Of a stretch of DNA of 64,000 nucleotides, positions 46,009-55,253 are shown in pieces. The DNA lies in assembly GCF_001641615.1 (NCBI RefSeq), contig NZ_LRRU01000022.1:489581-553580 (forward strand), given 5' to 3'. Under the pieces are notes generated by a model. That model had not been told where the DNA came from, did no database searches, and saw only the letters and a list, made by a program, of their open reading frames with translations. This DNA comes from Pseudoalteromonas gelatinilytica. GTDB lineage: Bacteria > Pseudomonadota > Gammaproteobacteria > Enterobacterales > Alteromonadaceae. The stretch's first letter is position 1; each line of letters starts with the position of its first letter. Position numbers and translations under genes: made by a program.

Positions 46009-47154
46009 TTACTCTTGATTTGCATCAAGGTCTTTGATTACTACAGTACCTTTAATGCGTTCTCTTTGTTTATAAAGCTTGCGAATTTTCTTCCAAACTT
46101 GTGGTGGGTATCGACCAAATTGAGCTAGCCGCTTCGTTAAGGGATCGGTGATATAGCTTCCGTCTGCTGCACGATATCCATATGTCATTCCTCCTTTACC
46201 CTCTAGCGCGGCCCTGTTAATAGCAGAAGAAGCGCCATAGGCTCTATGTGTGCGATATAAATCCACGATATGCCAGTCATCTATTGTAAGCTTAAACCCT
46301 TTAGATGACTCTACAGCATCTTTTAAAGAGCCATTAGTATAGTGTTCAATATGAGACTTTAAATCTTGCTCAAAGTCGTCAAACAAGGCTTCTGTTTGCT
46401 GGTAGTAGACGGATAGGTAAAGTCTATCTTTCCCTTTAATTTGCATACCTCGGTTAGAATTAACAAATTCCTCAGCATTGTCTGCTAGTTGGTAATACAC
46501 TTTGCTTCCTACATAGGCCTCTGGGCGAAGATTTGGGCTGCCGATATTCCCTTGATGAAAGCCGTACATTACAATCGGTTTACTTTTGCCAAACTTTTTA
46601 AAGACAATGTTGTGTTGTATGTCATTCAAAGACAGGCTATGTCCCATAACAGTAATAAATTCCTCATCAAGTAATGAATTATCACCAAATAATAAATCTT
46701 CAGTACTAAAGATAGGGTAGTGCTCAATGAGTTTCTCTAATAATGCTGTGGTATATAAATTTAGCCAATAAGCCAGTTGCTCAGATAAAACGAGCTCATT
46801 AAGTGGGATTTGTTCAGGAACTTGTTCAAGGCTCAGACGTATTTTTTTAAAACCAGTTTTCAGGTTTGCTTTTACAACTTCTTCATAATAAAAACGATTT
46901 GCTTCTAAAGCTGTATCGTTATTTTTGTGTGCTCGCGTACGTGTGCCAATGCCTGATTGACCTTTTCGAAAACTTCGGTCTGAGCGGCCTAAGTCAATAA
47001 CCGTGATTTTAAGTAACTGATCTAAATCACCATAAGATATTGTTAAATCACTATCTAAGCCGAAATCGGCAAATTCTTCAGGTAGCGTGTCTAGTTTTGC
47101 TGACGAATGTGCTGTAAAGAAAATTGCGGTAACTAATAAAATTCGTTTGATCAT
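46009..47154 (-). CDS. Exported DUF547 protein, paralogue 1
   Basis: 381 aa. A signal peptide ends near SSAKLD (about residue 20). The DUF547 core is visible in LSEQLAYWLNLYTTALLEKL (about 125-145) and in YGFHQGNIGSPNLRPEAY (about 198-215). Function is not known for the family. It is the last of three tandem paralogues. The C-terminal RIKGTVVIKDLDANQE tail is shared by all three. GGGAG precedes the ATG. Confidence 0.85.
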   Translation of the reverse strand: MIKRILLVTAIFFTAHSSAKLDTLPEEFADFGLDSDLTISYGDLDQLLKITVIDLGRSDRSFRKGQSGIGTRTRAHKNNDTALEANRFYYEEVVKANLKTGFKKIRLSLEQVPEQIPLNELVLSEQLAYWLNLYTTALLEKLIEHYPIFSTEDLLFGDNSLLDEEFITVMGHSLSLNDIQHNIVFKKFGKSKPIVMYGFHQGNIGSPNLRPEAYVGSKVYYQLADNAEEFVNSNRGMQIKGKDRLYLSVYYQQTEALFDDFEQDLKSHIEHYTNGSLKDAVESSKGFKLTIDDWHIVDLYRTHRAYGASSAINRAALEGKGGMTYGYRAADGSYITDPLTKRLAQFGRYPPQVWKKIRKLYKQRERIKGTVVIKDLDANQE

Positions 47155-47171
47155 AGTGAACTCCCTGTTCA

Positions 47172-47210
47172 GAAAAAGCCATCCGTCACATTCTTTTGAC
47201 GAGCGGCCTT
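47172..47210 (-). terminator. Hairpin between DUF547 paralogues 2 and 1
   Basis: On the minus strand GGCCGCTCGTCA pairs with TGACGGATGGC (some wobble), followed by TTTTT. It can act as an attenuating terminator within the run; the same left arm occurs in the next gap. Confidence 0.6.
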
Positions 47211-47216
47211 ATTTTG

Positions 47217-48368
47217 TTAATTGTTTGAATCAATGTCTTTGATCTTTACTGAACCTCTATTTTCCTTACGTTTGGTATTTAGTTGCTTTAACTTCTCCCA
47301 AACTTCAGGAGGGAATCGGCCAAACTCAACAGTTCGTTCCATAAACGCATCGGATATATAACTCGAATTCACTGCACCTACACCTACATCACCAGACGCA
47401 CTGGCTACGGCATTAAGTAATGCTGCCCGATTTGTTGCTGTTGATGCGCCAAAAGTACGCTCTGTGCGATATAAGTCATTAATTCCCCAATCATCAATGC
47501 TTAATTGAAAATTATCAGCTAACTCAACTGAGTTCTTTAAATCTCCTTCGGTGTAATCTTCAATATGATTTTTTAATTGGTTTTCGAAATCGTCAAACAG
47601 TGCTTCGGTCTGTTTGTAATATAAGGATAAGTAAAGCTTATTTTTGCCCTTAACTTGCATTCCTCGATTTGAATTAACAAACTCCTCGCCATTTTCGACC
47701 AGTTGGTGATATACCTCTGGGCCTTTATAAGCCTCTTTTCTTAAATTTGGGCTGCCGATATTTCCTTGGTGAAATCCATACATAACAATCGGTTTATTTT
47801 TACCAAACTTTTTAAATACGATATTGTGTTGAATATCATTTAAAGACAACTGATAGCCCGCCACATGTATAAACTCTTCATCAAGTATTGATTGTTCTCC
47901 AAAGAGTAATTCTTGAGTATCTATAACAGGGTAGTGCTCTATCAGCTTTTCTAAGAGAGCTGTCGTGTATAAGTTTAGCCAATAGGCTAATTGTTCATCA
48001 AGGACAAGAGCATTGAGAGGCACTTGATCAGGCACTTTCTCAAGGCTAACGCGTACTTTATGAAAGCCTTCTTTTAGTTTGGATGTAGTAACCTCTTCAT
48101 AGAAAAAGCGGTTAGCTTCTAGCGCAGTGTCGTTATTTTTATGTGCACGCATGCGAGTACCAATATTCGCTTTAGATTTACGAAACCGTCTATCGGAGCG
48201 GCCTAAATCAATTACTGTCATATCAAGCAGCATATCTAAATCATCGTAGGATATGGTGATATCACGATCTAAACTAAAATCAGAAAACTCTTCAGGCAAT
48301 GTGTCTAGTTTTGCTGAGGTTTGTGTTGCAAAGCAAATCGCGCTGACTAATAGAAATTGTTTTAACAT
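47217..48368 (-). CDS. Exported DUF547 protein, paralogue 2
   Basis: 383 aa. A signal peptide ends near TSAKLD. The DUF547 core motifs LDEQLAYWLNLYTTALLEKL and FHQGNIGSPNLRKEAY are present. It is closely related to its two neighbours over the full length, with differences concentrated in residues 320-345, where a short Ala/Gly-rich insertion (VASASGDVGVGAVN) replaces a shorter loop. AAGGA precedes the ATG. Function unknown. Confidence 0.85.
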   Translation of the reverse strand: MLKQFLLVSAICFATQTSAKLDTLPEEFSDFSLDRDITISYDDLDMLLDMTVIDLGRSDRRFRKSKANIGTRMRAHKNNDTALEANRFFYEEVTTSKLKEGFHKVRVSLEKVPDQVPLNALVLDEQLAYWLNLYTTALLEKLIEHYPVIDTQELLFGEQSILDEEFIHVAGYQLSLNDIQHNIVFKKFGKNKPIVMYGFHQGNIGSPNLRKEAYKGPEVYHQLVENGEEFVNSNRGMQVKGKNKLYLSLYYKQTEALFDDFENQLKNHIEDYTEGDLKNSVELADNFQLSIDDWGINDLYRTERTFGASTATNRAALLNAVASASGDVGVGAVNSSYISDAFMERTVEFGRFPPEVWEKLKQLNTKRKENRGSVKIKDIDSNN

Positions 48369-48383
48369 AACGAATTCCTTGTT

Positions 48384-48422
48384 AAAAAGGCCTCACGCAC
48401 TTACATCTGACGAGCGGCCTTA
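48384..48422 (-). terminator. Hairpin between DUF547 paralogues 3 and 2
   Basis: On the minus strand AAGGCC pairs with GGCCTTTTT, with weaker pairing inside; the left arm repeats the sequence GGCCGCTCGTC found in the other gap. It may lower downstream expression. Confidence 0.6.
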
Positions 48423-48426
48423 TTTT

Positions 48427-49602
48427 TTAATTGTTTGAATCAATGTCTTTAATTTCAACGGTTCCACTATTGTCTTGGCGTTTTAAGTTAAGCTTTTTGA
48501 TTTTTTCTAACATTTCAGGAGAAAAACGACCAAAATCCATAGTGCGCATCATGATAGAGTCTGTAATGTGATTCACGTTAACAGCGCCTATACCTGCGCC
48601 ACTTCCTTCAGGCCCAAGTGGAACAGCAGAGTTACTGACTACAGCATTTAGCATTGCTGCCGGGTTTGTTGACGCTGAACCGCCATAGTCACGGTCTGTG
48701 CCGTATAAATCAGTAATGTTCCAATCTTCAATGTCAATTTTAAAGCGCTTGGCGTACTTAACATCACTTTTCATTTGGCCTTCGGCATAATCGGCAAGGT
48801 GTTCACGTAAGTCACTTTCAAAATCTGAAAATAAAGACTCTGTTTGTTCATAATATTTAGAAACATAGAGGCGGTCCTTACGTTTTATTTGCATACCGCG
48901 GTTTGAATTTACAAACTCCTCACCATTTTCAACGAGTTGATGGTAAACCTTGCTGCCTTTATAAGCTTCATTACGCAAATTTGGACTGCCAATGTTACCT
49001 TGATAGAAGCCATACATAACGATAGGTTTCTTTTTACCAAACTTTTCAAAAACAATTTTATGTTGGATATCATTCAATGAGAGTTTGTAACCAGCAACCG
49101 TTAAAAACTCTTCATCTAGAATTGAGTCATCACCAAAAAGTAGATCTTCTGTGTCGCGAACAGGATAGTGATCAATCAACTTTTCAACCATCGCGGTATT
49201 ATAAAGGTTAAGCCAATAAGCTAATTGCTCATCGAGACTTAAGTCATTTAGAGAAACCTCGCTTGGCACCTTCTCTAAGCTAACTCTGATTTTGTGAAAG
49301 CCGTCTTTGATTTCTGATTTTGTAACGCCTTCAAAGTAAAAGCGGTTTGCTTCAAGCGCAGTATCGTTGTTTTTGTGTGATTTCATGCGCGTGCCAATTG
49401 AAGCTTGGGATTTACGAGAGCTTCTGTCTGACATGCCCATGTCGATAACGGTCATTTCAAGTAAGTTATCAAGGTCTTCATAGGAGATTTTAATATCTCG
49501 ATTAAGGCTAAAGTCAGAAAACTCTTTAGGTATTTCATTAATTTTTGCCTGCAAAGGAAGTGAGCAAAAAGTAAATATAATTAACAATAATTGTTTAAAC
49601 AT
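48427..49602 (-). CDS. Exported DUF547 protein, paralogue 3
   Basis: 391 aa from ATG 49602 (MFKQLLLIIF), which has AAGGAAAAATC in front; the frame is open 24 bp further to 49626. A signal peptide ends near LQAKIN. DUF547 motifs are LDEQLAYWLNLYNTAMVEKL and YGFYQGNIGSPNLRNEAY. It is the first gene of the triplet and carries the longest loop insertion (VVSNSAVPLGPEGSGAGIGA). A promoter lies at 49631-49659. Function unknown. Confidence 0.85.
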   Translation of the reverse strand: MFKQLLLIIFTFCSLPLQAKINEIPKEFSDFSLNRDIKISYEDLDNLLEMTVIDMGMSDRSSRKSQASIGTRMKSHKNNDTALEANRFYFEGVTKSEIKDGFHKIRVSLEKVPSEVSLNDLSLDEQLAYWLNLYNTAMVEKLIDHYPVRDTEDLLFGDDSILDEEFLTVAGYKLSLNDIQHKIVFEKFGKKKPIVMYGFYQGNIGSPNLRNEAYKGSKVYHQLVENGEEFVNSNRGMQIKRKDRLYVSKYYEQTESLFSDFESDLREHLADYAEGQMKSDVKYAKRFKIDIEDWNITDLYGTDRDYGGSASTNPAAMLNAVVSNSAVPLGPEGSGAGIGAVNVNHITDSIMMRTMDFGRFSPEMLEKIKKLNLKRQDNSGTVEIKDIDSNN

Positions 49603-49630
49603 GATTTTTCCTTGTTGTTTTAACAATCTT

Positions 49631-49659
49631 ACTATCAGCGATTGTTACAATTTTTTCAA
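49631..49659 (-). promoter_or_regulatory. Probable promoter of the DUF547 genes
   Basis: TTGAAA (49654-49659), a 17-bp spacer and GATAGT (49631-49636) on the minus strand, 29 bp upstream of the first DUF547 start. Confidence 0.45.
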
Positions 49660-49755
49660 GTTTAAACGTACCTAAAATAGCCTGTAACCATGTGAATATT
49701 CTAATAAATAAAGAGGCTTTGGGGTTTGGGGTTTTAAAAGGGGTTAGTCTAGTTG

Positions 49756-49781
49756 GTTAATAGAATGTTCATTCTATTAAC
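49756..49781. promoter_or_regulatory. 26-bp palindrome, operator-like
   Basis: GTTAATAGAATG and CATTCTATTAAC form a perfect 12-bp inverted repeat with a TT centre, between the divergent DUF547 and TonB receptor 2 genes. Its symmetry fits a dimeric repressor site. It could instead be a hairpin. Confidence 0.6.
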
Positions 49782-50128
49782 TTTTGCATCATTCAGTCCT
49801 TTTTTTACATATCTTTACTATTTTGCCTATCTTTATTGTGGATTCGTCTTATTTGTAGGGTATTAAAATAGCATATTTTTATTTATTAAGATAAAAAATA
49901 CCGGGAACTCCCGATGTTGTTTGTTGTATTTTTTGCAATAAGTTAACCTATCATATCCAGTACCTATATTAGTACTGAAAAATTAAATTCTTTTTTATCT
50001 TTGTAACTTGTTGTAAATGATGGTCCGGCCTTTGTATTTAAAGGTGTCCGATGGTGTTAATAAAGTTCTATTAATTGGTGTAATGTTTTATTTATTGTTA
50101 AAAGTTGGACTTTTGCGTTACTGAAGTG

Positions 50129-50158
50129 TTGACCTTGGAGAGTTGCGAGTATTATTAT
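50129..50158 (+). promoter_or_regulatory. Possible promoter of TonB receptor 2
   Basis: TTGACC (50129-50134), an 18-bp spacer and TATTAT (50153-50158), 84 bp upstream of the ATG. The dyad CAGTAC-N8-GTACTG lies 150 bp further upstream. Confidence 0.4.
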
Positions 50159-50242
50159 CAAAGCTCAAAATTACTGCGTAATATGCATTTTTTTTGAATA
50201 ACTATAAATATTCCATGAATAACATGGTCCAGGGAGAATCAA

Positions 50243-52906
50243 ATGTTAAATAATAAAGTTTCAAAAGCTGTTCGCTTAGCGATTGCTTTTGGTGCAGTTT
50301 CTACTGCTGCATTTTCTGCAAACACATTTGCTGCAGATGAAGAAAACGCAGAAAAAGTTGAGCGCATTCAAGTTACAGGTTCACGCATTAAACAAGTCGA
50401 TCTTGAGAACAGCTCTCCAGTAACTGTTTTATCAGCGGCAGAAATCAGCCTTTCAGGTGAGCCTACAGTTGCTGACGTTTTAAATAACCTTGCTTCTAAC
50501 TCTTTCGGTTCTTGGAAAGGTGTATCTGGTTACGGTGCAGGTGGTGCAGCTTCTTCTAACATCAACTTACGCGGCCTAGGTTCTGACGCAACACTTGTAT
50601 TATTAGACGGTCGTCGTATGCCTGGTACAAGTTCATCTTCTGGTTCATCGGCTGATACATCAATCATCCCAATGGCTGTTGTTGAGCGTGTTGAAATCCT
50701 TCGCGATGGCGCATCAGCTGTTTATGGTTCATCTGCTGTTGCTGGTGTAATCAATATCATCACTAAGAAAGACTTTGATGGCGTAAGTGTTAAGTACGAT
50801 TACGAAGTACCTAAAGTTGAAGGTGGCGAAAGCAAAACGTTCTCAATTACTTCAGGTTACACATCTGAAAAAGGTAACATCATCTTCACGTATGAAAACT
50901 CACGTGACAATGCAATCTTCGACAAAGAAATTTGGGCGATGGACGATCCTACGTACGGTGCGTACAGCGGTTATAGCCACGTTCCAAACTACAGAATTAA
51001 TGGTTCAGGAAGCTACATCTCTAATCCTGAGCTTTGTGACCAAACAGCTGACGTAGTAAATGCTATGGATGAGAACGGCGTTGGTGGTTGTTTATATAAC
51101 TACGGTAACGTAACAAAATTCTATCCAGACGTAGAAAATAACTCATTCTTAACAAACTTCAACTATGAACTGACTGACAACATTCGTCTTGTTGGTCGTG
51201 CAATGGCAAGCTTTAACGAAACAAACTCACGTTACGCAGGTACGCCAGTATCTACGGGTGCAGTTTGGATGGATGCTGATAACCAATATAACCCAGAAGA
51301 TGAAGATATCCGTCTTTACATGCGTTCTGTGCCAATTGGTAACCGTGATACTAAAACAGAAGTTGTAACTACAGACATCGTATTAGGTCTTGAGGGTTTC
51401 ACTGACATCGGTAATGGTCTTGATTGGGAAATCAACTATCAAAACAGCATTTCTAAAACAAACGTTTTTGGTAGCAACCTAGTTAATGACGTAATGCTAC
51501 AAAATGCAATTAACACGGGTGAGTACGATATCCTAAATACTTCAGGTATGAGCTACGAAGAATGGAACACTCAATTAACTGAGTTATACCAATACGCAGC
51601 GCACACTGGTACTTACGAAGGTCGTTACGAAAGCCAACAAATTGATGGTTTAGTTTCTACAACGTTCATTGATAATGGTGACTTCGTTATTGCGGGTGTA
51701 GTGGGTGCTGAGTTTGAAGAAATTGATTTCACTCAAGTATCTGACCCTGAGTCTGCAAATGGTTTCATCTCTGGTGGTTCAGGCGGTGATGACGTATACG
51801 CAACTCGTGACCGTACTGCTGCTTACATGGAAATCCAAGCAAGCTTACCATACGAAATTGATGTAACAGTAGCTGGTCGTTATGAGAAATACGAACAGTC
51901 TGGTATGACAAACCTTGGTGAAAAGAGCACGACATTCGATAAAGTTGTTCCAAAAGTAGGTGTTACTTGGCGTCCAACTGAAACATTATTAATCCGTGGT
52001 TCTTGGGGTGAGTCTTTCCGTGCTCCTAACATGGGCGAAATGTTCCAATCTTATGCATTAAGCTTCCCAACTGTACGTGATACAGCATGGTGTGATGCTA
52101 ACCCTGGTCAAGCATTAGAAGGTTACTGTTCTGACGCTGGTGAGCAAGTAGCGACTTGGTTCGGTGGTAATGCAAACCTTACTGAAGAAACGGGTGACTC
52201 TACAACGCTTGGTTTCGTATGGGATATCGTTGATGGCTTAGCAGTAGAATTAACTTACTATGATATCAGCTACGAGAACCGTATCGATGACGTAAGCACG
52301 ACTGAACTTCTACGTATTGAACAAGAAGAAGGTGGTTTAGGTTCTACTCCAGACGCTATCGACCGTGCTAATGGTACTGGCCAAATTGATTACATCTACA
52401 CAGGTTATATCAATAAAGCATCACTACAAACGTCTGGTTTCGATTTCTCAACTCGCTACAAGCATGAAACTAGCTTTGGTGACTTTGGCGTTATGCTAAA
52501 CGTTTCTAAAGTTATGGAATTTGAAGAGAAAGCTGATAAAGATGCAGAACCGTTTGATTATGCTGGTCTTCAAGATTACCCAGATTGGAAAGCTGATTTA
52601 GGTGTTAGCTACTCTTATGAAGATTACAGTGCTTCTTGGACTATGTTCTACGTAGGCGCTCAAGAGTCAGGTAACGAAGAGTGGGGTGTTGATTACCTTG
52701 CTGATGTACCTTCATACTTCAAGCATAATGCTCAGTTCACATACACTGCACCAACAAATACTAAAATTTCTGTAGGTGTTAACAACGTATTTGATAAGAA
52801 AGCACCTTCTTGGTATGACGGCTTCCGTGATTACCGTGATTCAAGCTGGTCATTATACGATCAAACAGGTCGTTCAATGTACCTTCGTTTAGAACAAAAG
52901 TTCTAA
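50243..52906 (+). CDS. TonB-dependent outer-membrane receptor 2
   Basis: 887 aa. A signal peptide ends near TFAADE; then VERIQVTGSR, a plug domain with INLRGLGSDATLVLLDGRRM and GASAVYGSSAVAGVINIITKK, and a barrel ending LRLEQKF. The leader and first codons match receptors 1 and 3 nearly base for base. It probably forms a functional pair with the secreted S9 peptidase that follows after a terminator, suggesting a peptide ligand; that is inference. Confidence 0.93.
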   Translation: MLNNKVSKAVRLAIAFGAVSTAAFSANTFAADEENAEKVERIQVTGSRIKQVDLENSSPVTVLSAAEISLSGEPTVADVLNNLASNSFGSWKGVSGYGAGGAASSNINLRGLGSDATLVLLDGRRMPGTSSSSGSSADTSIIPMAVVERVEILRDGASAVYGSSAVAGVINIITKKDFDGVSVKYDYEVPKVEGGESKTFSITSGYTSEKGNIIFTYENSRDNAIFDKEIWAMDDPTYGAYSGYSHVPNYRINGSGSYISNPELCDQTADVVNAMDENGVGGCLYNYGNVTKFYPDVENNSFLTNFNYELTDNIRLVGRAMASFNETNSRYAGTPVSTGAVWMDADNQYNPEDEDIRLYMRSVPIGNRDTKTEVVTTDIVLGLEGFTDIGNGLDWEINYQNSISKTNVFGSNLVNDVMLQNAINTGEYDILNTSGMSYEEWNTQLTELYQYAAHTGTYEGRYESQQIDGLVSTTFIDNGDFVIAGVVGAEFEEIDFTQVSDPESANGFISGGSGGDDVYATRDRTAAYMEIQASLPYEIDVTVAGRYEKYEQSGMTNLGEKSTTFDKVVPKVGVTWRPTETLLIRGSWGESFRAPNMGEMFQSYALSFPTVRDTAWCDANPGQALEGYCSDAGEQVATWFGGNANLTEETGDSTTLGFVWDIVDGLAVELTYYDISYENRIDDVSTTELLRIEQEEGGLGSTPDAIDRANGTGQIDYIYTGYINKASLQTSGFDFSTRYKHETSFGDFGVMLNVSKVMEFEEKADKDAEPFDYAGLQDYPDWKADLGVSYSYEDYSASWTMFYVGAQESGNEEWGVDYLADVPSYFKHNAQFTYTAPTNTKISVGVNNVFDKKAPSWYDGFRDYRDSSWSLYDQTGRSMYLRLEQKF

Positions 52907-52931
52907 GCTAAAATAATTAGTATAAGCTCTT

Positions 52932-52958
52932 AAAACCCTGCTGTAGCAGGGTTTTTTT
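52932..52958 (+). terminator. Terminator after TonB receptor 2
   Basis: AAAACCCTGCTGTAGCAGGG followed by seven T. The stem AAACCCTGCT/AGCAGGGTTT starts 26 bp after the stop codon. Confidence 0.92.
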
Positions 52959-53021
52959 GTGCGAAATACTAAGTTATAAATTACCTAAATATTTATCGTC
53001 ATAATTAAATGGAATATTAAA

Positions 53022-54962
53022 ATGAAAATAATATGGTTTTTATTTTTAAGTAGTTTGATCAGTGTATCAATGGATGTAAGTGCTAAAGCAAAGGACATCG
53101 CAATTGAAGACTTTTTTAAAACGCCTAAGTTTTCCAACTTGCAACTTTCTCCAAATGGAAAGTACCTTGCGGTTTTATCGCCGATCAACGAACGTAGAAA
53201 TATAGTTGTAATGGAAGTTGATGGTTTTAAAAATGCGAGGCCTATTACAAAGTTTGATGAACAAGATATCAATAGTTTCTCTTGGGCGAATGATGATGAC
53301 ATTATTTTCACACTAGATAGTAATGGTAATGAAGCTTTTAGTATTTACGCCATTGATGCCCACAATAAACGGGCGAAGGTAATACAGTTAGTTGGATCTA
53401 AAGTGGGTGCATCTGGAATACGTTCAGCGTCAGTTGTACATTTATTACCAGACGATCCAAAGCATATTCTGGTGCAATATAATGGCCGAAATATCGTTGC
53501 TCCAGATTTGTATAAGCTACCACTTGATAGTCGTTGGGATCGTAAGCACGAGCGTAATTACAAAATGGACTTGATTGCAAAAAATCCAGGGAATGTTCAA
53601 GGTTGGATGCTTGATCACGATGGCGAGGTACGGGGTGCCTTAGCAATTGAAGGTTTAAAAGGTACTTTACTTTACAAAGGAAAAGGTGAAGAAAAATTTA
53701 AAGTACTCCGTGAATACAATGCCGAAGAAGCAAATATTGAACCATTGGCGTTTGATTTTGATAATAAAAAGTTGTTCGTTGCATCCGATCTAGACCGTGA
53801 TACCAAAGCTATATTCTATTTTGATCCAGAAACGAACAAGTTAGGTGAACAAATATTTGCCCATGATAACGTCGATGTCACATCGCTGAGTTTTTCGCGA
53901 AAGCGTAAAAAACTAACGGCAATTAGTTATTTTGACAAATACCCTGAAGAAGTATATTTCGATGAACAGACTGCAAAAATGATGACCTCATTAAAGCAAG
54001 CATTTACCGATAAAGTTGTGACAATTACCAGTCGCTCTGATGATGAAGTGCTCAATATTGTTTATGCAGCGAGTGACACCGATCCAGGGCAGTATTATTT
54101 ATTTAATCAAAATGACAATAGCTTAAAAGCATTATTGAGCCCAATGTCATGGATAGATCCCAAAGCGATGTCGCCAATGCAGCCGATCGAATTTAAAAGT
54201 AGGGATGGCTTAACATTAAATGGTTATCTAACAATCCCTAAAAACTCATCGGGTAAGGCGCTACCTCTCATCGTAAATCCACATGGTGGTCCCTTCGGAA
54301 TTCGAGATTATTGGGGGTTTAATCCTGAAGCTCAGTTCTTTGCAAGTAGAGGCTATGCGACAGTCCAGGTTAACTTTAGAGGTTCAGGTGGTTATGGTCG
54401 AAAGTTTCAGCAAGCTGGCTATGGCGGCAAGTGGGGGGCAGAAATGCAAAATGATATTACAGACACTGTTAACTATCTGGTTTCTGAAGGAATTGTTGAT
54501 GCAAATAAAGTCTGTATTTATGGTGCAAGTTACGGCGGCTATGCCACAGTTGCAGGCCTTGCGTTTACTCCTGAACTTTACAAATGTGGAATTGATTACG
54601 TTGGCGTAACAGATGTGTCTTTATTATTTGAAACATTGCCAAAGCATTGGGAATCGCAACGCGAAGTGCTGGAAATGCAAATAGGCGATCCATCTGATGA
54701 AGCCCTAATGAAACGAATGTCACCGTTGCAACATGTTGATAAAATTAAAGCGCCATTAATGATAGTACAAGGTGCGAAAGACCCCCGTGTAGTTAAGCAA
54801 CATGCGACAGATCTACGCGATGCACTGGCAAAAAAAGGAGTAATTTTGTCTGATGATGAGTGGATAATGAAAGAAAATGAAGGCCATGGTTTTCAAAAGC
54901 AAGAAAATAAAGTTGAGCTTTATACAAAAATGGAAAAGTTTTTGGCTAGATATTTGAAATAA
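53022..54962 (+). CDS. Secreted S9-family (prolyl oligopeptidase type) serine peptidase
   Basis: 646 aa. A signal peptide ends near SAKAKD (about 23). Residues 30-380 form a beta-propeller-like region (FSNLQLSPNGKYLAVLSP). The alpha/beta-hydrolase domain has Ser503 in GASYGGYA, Asp587 in GAKDPRV and His622 in NEGHGF, and the oxyanion-type motif NPHGGPFG. It is expected to cleave short peptides or acyl-peptides in the periplasm or outside. It lies between two TonB receptor genes with terminators on both sides. Confidence 0.92.
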   Translation: MKIIWFLFLSSLISVSMDVSAKAKDIAIEDFFKTPKFSNLQLSPNGKYLAVLSPINERRNIVVMEVDGFKNARPITKFDEQDINSFSWANDDDIIFTLDSNGNEAFSIYAIDAHNKRAKVIQLVGSKVGASGIRSASVVHLLPDDPKHILVQYNGRNIVAPDLYKLPLDSRWDRKHERNYKMDLIAKNPGNVQGWMLDHDGEVRGALAIEGLKGTLLYKGKGEEKFKVLREYNAEEANIEPLAFDFDNKKLFVASDLDRDTKAIFYFDPETNKLGEQIFAHDNVDVTSLSFSRKRKKLTAISYFDKYPEEVYFDEQTAKMMTSLKQAFTDKVVTITSRSDDEVLNIVYAASDTDPGQYYLFNQNDNSLKALLSPMSWIDPKAMSPMQPIEFKSRDGLTLNGYLTIPKNSSGKALPLIVNPHGGPFGIRDYWGFNPEAQFFASRGYATVQVNFRGSGGYGRKFQQAGYGGKWGAEMQNDITDTVNYLVSEGIVDANKVCIYGASYGGYATVAGLAFTPELYKCGIDYVGVTDVSLLFETLPKHWESQREVLEMQIGDPSDEALMKRMSPLQHVDKIKAPLMIVQGAKDPRVVKQHATDLRDALAKKGVILSDDEWIMKENEGHGFQKQENKVELYTKMEKFLARYLK

Positions 54963-54981
54963 TTAATTATCAAAAAAATAT

Positions 54982-55026
54982 AAAAAGCCCAGAATTCAAG
55001 GTGTGGATCTTGTTCTGGGTTTTTTA
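54982..55026 (+). terminator. Terminator after the S9 peptidase
   Basis: AAAAAGCCCAGAA pairs with TTCTGGGTTTTTT around a loop of about 19 nt, 20 bp after the stop codon. Confidence 0.85.
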
Positions 55027-55136
55027 TTGTTTCGAATATATAAATTAATGTGAAATATATGTAATCAGATTTTTCTCTAATTTTATATACAGGTGAAACT
55101 TAAAATTTACATTGAAAAACAATGGTTAAAAAACTG

Positions 55137-55166
55137 TTGACCAAAAGTTGTCCCTAATATTAGTAT
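55137..55166 (+). promoter_or_regulatory. Probable promoter of TonB receptor 3
   Basis: TTGACC (55137-55142), an 18-bp spacer and TAGTAT (55161-55166). The expected start site falls at the edge of the palindrome 55172-55203. Confidence 0.5.
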
Positions 55167-55171
55167 TTAAT

Positions 55172-55203
55172 CCCCTTATGAGGTACTAGTACCTTTTAAG
55201 GGG
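55172..55203. promoter_or_regulatory. 32-bp hyphenated palindrome at the TonB receptor 3 start site
   Basis: CCCCTTA-TG-AGGTACTAGTACCT-TT-TAAGGGG: a perfect 14-bp centre framed by 7-bp inverted arms. It lies just downstream of the -10 box, the right place for a repressor site or for a structured 5' end. Confidence 0.65.
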
Positions 55204-55253
55204 TTAAAATAAATTAATAAAGTCATAACATGGATATGACCAGGGAGAATCAA

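Larger units (their letters stand above)
49603..50242. other. 640-bp regulatory gap between DUF547 genes and TonB receptor 2
   Basis: No gene seen. It holds the DUF547 promoter (49631-49659), a 26-bp palindrome (49756-49781), a CAGTAC-N8-GTACTG dyad (49958-49977) and a possible receptor promoter (50129-50158). Confidence 0.6.
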
